Shown here: positions 6,714-8,587 of the stretch, in pieces
Position numbering within the stretch: the first letter of the stretch is position 1
Layout of the letters: each line of letters starts with the position of its first letter
Origin: Clostridia bacterium
Lineage (GTDB): Bacteria; Bacillota_A; Clostridia; Christensenellales; Aristaeellaceae
Assembly: GCA_017938785.1 (NCBI GenBank)
Contig: JAGBAU010000243.1
Span: 1-8,587 of the forward strand
DNA length: 8,587 nt
Reading direction: 5' to 3'
Notes under the pieces: model-generated
What the model was told of the DNA's origin: nothing
The model's database searches: none
The model's input: the letters and a program-made list of their open reading frames with translations, nothing else
Position numbers and translations under genes: made by a program

Positions 6714-7661
6714 ATGAAAAAAAATCTCAAACCCACGCGCTCCAGGAGCATCAGCTATGCCAAGTGGGGGTATATTTTCATCGCACCTTTCTTCATTGCC
6801 TACATCTGTTGTACCCTGATTCCCCAGTTGATGACCTTCTACAACAGCCTGTTCATGAACTATCGCGATGGTCTGATGCAGGTCGGTCCCAAGTTCGTGG
6901 GCCTGGACAACTATGTCAAGCTCTTTTCGCCGGACAACACCGGCAATATCGGCATCCTGAAGTACTTCGGAAACACCATGGCCCTGTGGGTTCTGGGCGC
7001 CGTTCCGCAGTTCGCCATTGCCCTGCTGCTGGCCGTGTTCTTCACCAGCTACCGTCTGAACATCAAGGGCCAGAACTTCTTTAAAACCGTCATTTACATG
7101 CCCAACCTGATCATGGCTTCGGCATTTTCCATGCTGTTCTTCACCCTGTTTTCCAACGTTGGTCCCATCAACCAGATACTGACCTCAACAGGGCTTGCGG
7201 ATACAGTAATAGATTTCTTCAGTATGAAAATCACAGTGCGGTCGATGATCTCACTGATGAACTTCCTGATGTGGTTCGGCAACACCACCATCCTGCTGAT
7301 GGCAGGCATCATGGGTATCGACCAGAGCATATTTGAAGCCGCAAACATCGACGGCGCAAACGCCTGGCAGGTGTTCTGGAAGGTTACCCTTCCCCTGCTG
7401 ATGCCCATACTGGTTTACACCGTGATCACCGCTCTCATCGGCGGCATCCAGATGTTCGATGTGCCGCAGGTACTCACCAAGGGCATGGGCATGCCGGATC
7501 GTACCAGCATGACCGTGGTCATGTACCTGAACAACTACCTGACCACCAGTAAGAATTACGGCATGGCCGGCGCTATCAGCGTGGTACTGTTTGTGATTTC
7601 CGCGGTGATGAGCTTCACCGTATACGGAACCCTGAGCAAGCAGTACAAGAATAAGAAGTAA
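6714..7661 (+). CDS. Sugar ABC transporter permease, MalF/UgpA type
   Basis: A 315-residue inner-membrane subunit that forms half of the transport channel with the next gene's product. About six membrane segments are visible (roughly 18-43, 86-111, 124-147, 178-200, 230-247 and 286-308) after a short basic N-terminus. The EAA loop that docks the ATPase reads EAANIDGANAWQ (208-219), with a conserved G214 and LP at 226-227, as expected for binding-protein-dependent permeases. The length is normal for the short MalF-like proteins of Gram-positive bacteria. The ATG at 6714 has GGGAGG at 6701-6706 with seven bases' spacing. It lies behind the hairpin and 12 bases before the second permease, so the two permeases are surely co-transcribed. 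Substrate is inferred from context only. Confidence 0.93.
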   Translation: MKKNLKPTRSRSISYAKWGYIFIAPFFIAYICCTLIPQLMTFYNSLFMNYRDGLMQVGPKFVGLDNYVKLFSPDNTGNIGILKYFGNTMALWVLGAVPQFAIALLLAVFFTSYRLNIKGQNFFKTVIYMPNLIMASAFSMLFFTLFSNVGPINQILTSTGLADTVIDFFSMKITVRSMISLMNFLMWFGNTTILLMAGIMGIDQSIFEAANIDGANAWQVFWKVTLPLLMPILVYTVITALIGGIQMFDVPQVLTKGMGMPDRTSMTVVMYLNNYLTTSKNYGMAGAISVVLFVISAVMSFTVYGTLSKQYKNKK

Positions 7662-7673
7662 GGAGGCGGGCAT

Positions 7674-8537
7674 ATGAAACTTGATTCCAATACCAAGGGC
7701 CGCATTCAGATGACTGTGTGCCGCGTAGTGGTTTACGCAATCCTGATGTTCCTGACCATACTCTGCCTGTTTTCCTTCTACCTGCTGATCATCAACTCCA
7801 CCCGTTCCAACGCCCAGCTTCAGGCCGGCTTCTCCGCCCTGCCCCAGGGCCACTTCATTGAAAACCTGAAAAATGCCTGGACGGATGCATCCATCAACAT
7901 TCCCCGCGGCATGGTCAACAGCTTCTTCATCGCCGCCTGCTCCGCCATCCTGACCACCTATTTCTCCGCGCTGACGGCCTACGGCATCCATGTATACAAC
8001 TTCAAGCTCAAGAAGGTGGCCTTCTTCTTCATCCTGGCGGTTATGATGATTCCCCCGCAGGTTTCCGCCGTCGGTTACATTCAGCTGATGTACAAGCTGA
8101 AGCTCACCAACAACTACCTGCCTCTGATCCTGCCCAGCATCGCCGCCCCGGTGGTGTTCTTCTACATGAAGCAGTACCTGGAGAGCGTGCTTTCCCTGGA
8201 AATGGTGGAGGCTGCCCGTGTGGACGGTTCCGGCGAATTCAGAACCTTCAACCAGATCGTTCTGCCCATCATGAAACCCGCCATCGCCGTGCAGATGATC
8301 TTCTCCTTCGTCACCTCCTGGAACAACTACTTCATCCCCGCCCTGCTGCTGGATAAGGCACACATGAAGACCGTTCCGATCATGATCGCCCAGCTGCGCA
8401 GCGCGGACTATTCCAAGTTCGACCTGGGCAAGGTGTACATGTTCATCCTGCTGGCCATCCTGCCGGTACTGGTGGTTTACATCTGCCTGAGCAAGTTCAT
8501 CATCAAGGGCGTAACCAGTGGTTCGGTAAAGGGCTAA
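7674..8537 (+). CDS. Sugar ABC transporter permease, MalG/UgpE type
   Basis: A 287-residue inner-membrane partner of the preceding permease. It has a first membrane helix at about 17-40, then further helices near 80-103, 115-138, 150-168, 202-222 and 254-274. The EAA loop is EAARVDGSGEFRTF (179-192) with G185 and LP at 197-198. FYMKQYL (163-169), SWNNYFIPAL (215-224) and the ending GVTSGSVKG are typical of MalG-like subunits. The ATG at 7674 is served by AGGAGG at 7661-7666, which begins at the last base of the upstream stop codon, so translation is probably coupled. No ATP-binding subunit gene starts in the remaining 50 bases, and no terminator is visible before the window ends. Confidence 0.93.
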   Translation: MKLDSNTKGRIQMTVCRVVVYAILMFLTILCLFSFYLLIINSTRSNAQLQAGFSALPQGHFIENLKNAWTDASINIPRGMVNSFFIAACSAILTTYFSALTAYGIHVYNFKLKKVAFFFILAVMMIPPQVSAVGYIQLMYKLKLTNNYLPLILPSIAAPVVFFYMKQYLESVLSLEMVEAARVDGSGEFRTFNQIVLPIMKPAIAVQMIFSFVTSWNNYFIPALLLDKAHMKTVPIMIAQLRSADYSKFDLGKVYMFILLAILPVLVVYICLSKFIIKGVTSGSVKG

Positions 8538-8587
8538 AGCTTCCTTTTCGCCCCACACAACAAAGAGCGCACCGTCTTGTCATCCTA

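Noticed and set aside
7251..8558. - strand open frame (435 codons) across both permeases
   Set aside because: It is His/Gln/Gly-rich, with no family motif, and is the mirror of hydrophobic permease codons. No protein evidence.
8538..8587. Trailing sequence ending in TGTCATCCTA as the start of a dispersed repeat or another gene
   Set aside because: Only 50 bases remain after the last gene. The resemblance to the TGTCATCCTGAG-type dispersed repeats is a few bases at the window edge, and no hairpin or gene start can be confirmed.

Overview
The window reads as a compact β-glucoside (most likely cellobiose) uptake and breakdown locus from a moderately high-GC member of the Clostridia (Bacillota), probably a gut or rumen anaerobe. 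The pointers are strong AGGAGG-type ribosome binding sites, a LacI-type repressor with an AAACGTTT-like operator, a substrate-binding protein with the typical clostridial 'LALCLLIGC-PAFA' leader, and a CUT1 sugar ABC transporter encoded without its own ATPase. I assign no genus.

Layout. Positions 1-120 hold a hairpin terminator and, just before it on the - strand, what looks like the last 16-20 codons of an AraC-family regulator whose body is missing. On the - strand, 3905 to 121 is a two-gene operon: a GH94 cellobiose phosphorylase and a GH1 β-glucosidase joined by a 4-base GTGA stop/start overlap. Positions 3906-4259 form an AT-rich divergent control region. It has a promoter candidate for each direction and two near-identical 15-bp operator candidates, one immediately downstream of each predicted promoter. 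On the + strand, 4260-8537 carries a LacI-family repressor, a sugar-binding protein and two MalF/MalG-type permeases. A perfect hairpin follows the binding-protein gene.

How it fits together (inference). The binding protein and permeases import unphosphorylated cellobiose or a similar β-glucoside, using an ATPase encoded elsewhere. The phosphorylase splits it with phosphate to glucose-1-phosphate and glucose, and the GH1 enzyme hydrolyses the same or related β-glucosides. The LacI protein would repress both arms, including its own gene, until the sugar or a derivative arrives. The hairpin after the binding-protein gene would let that protein be made in excess over the permeases.

The parts are from well-known families and I see no wholly new system. 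The observations most worth a second look are the AraC C-terminal remnant behind the GH1 gene, the matched operator pair, and the expression-setting hairpin.
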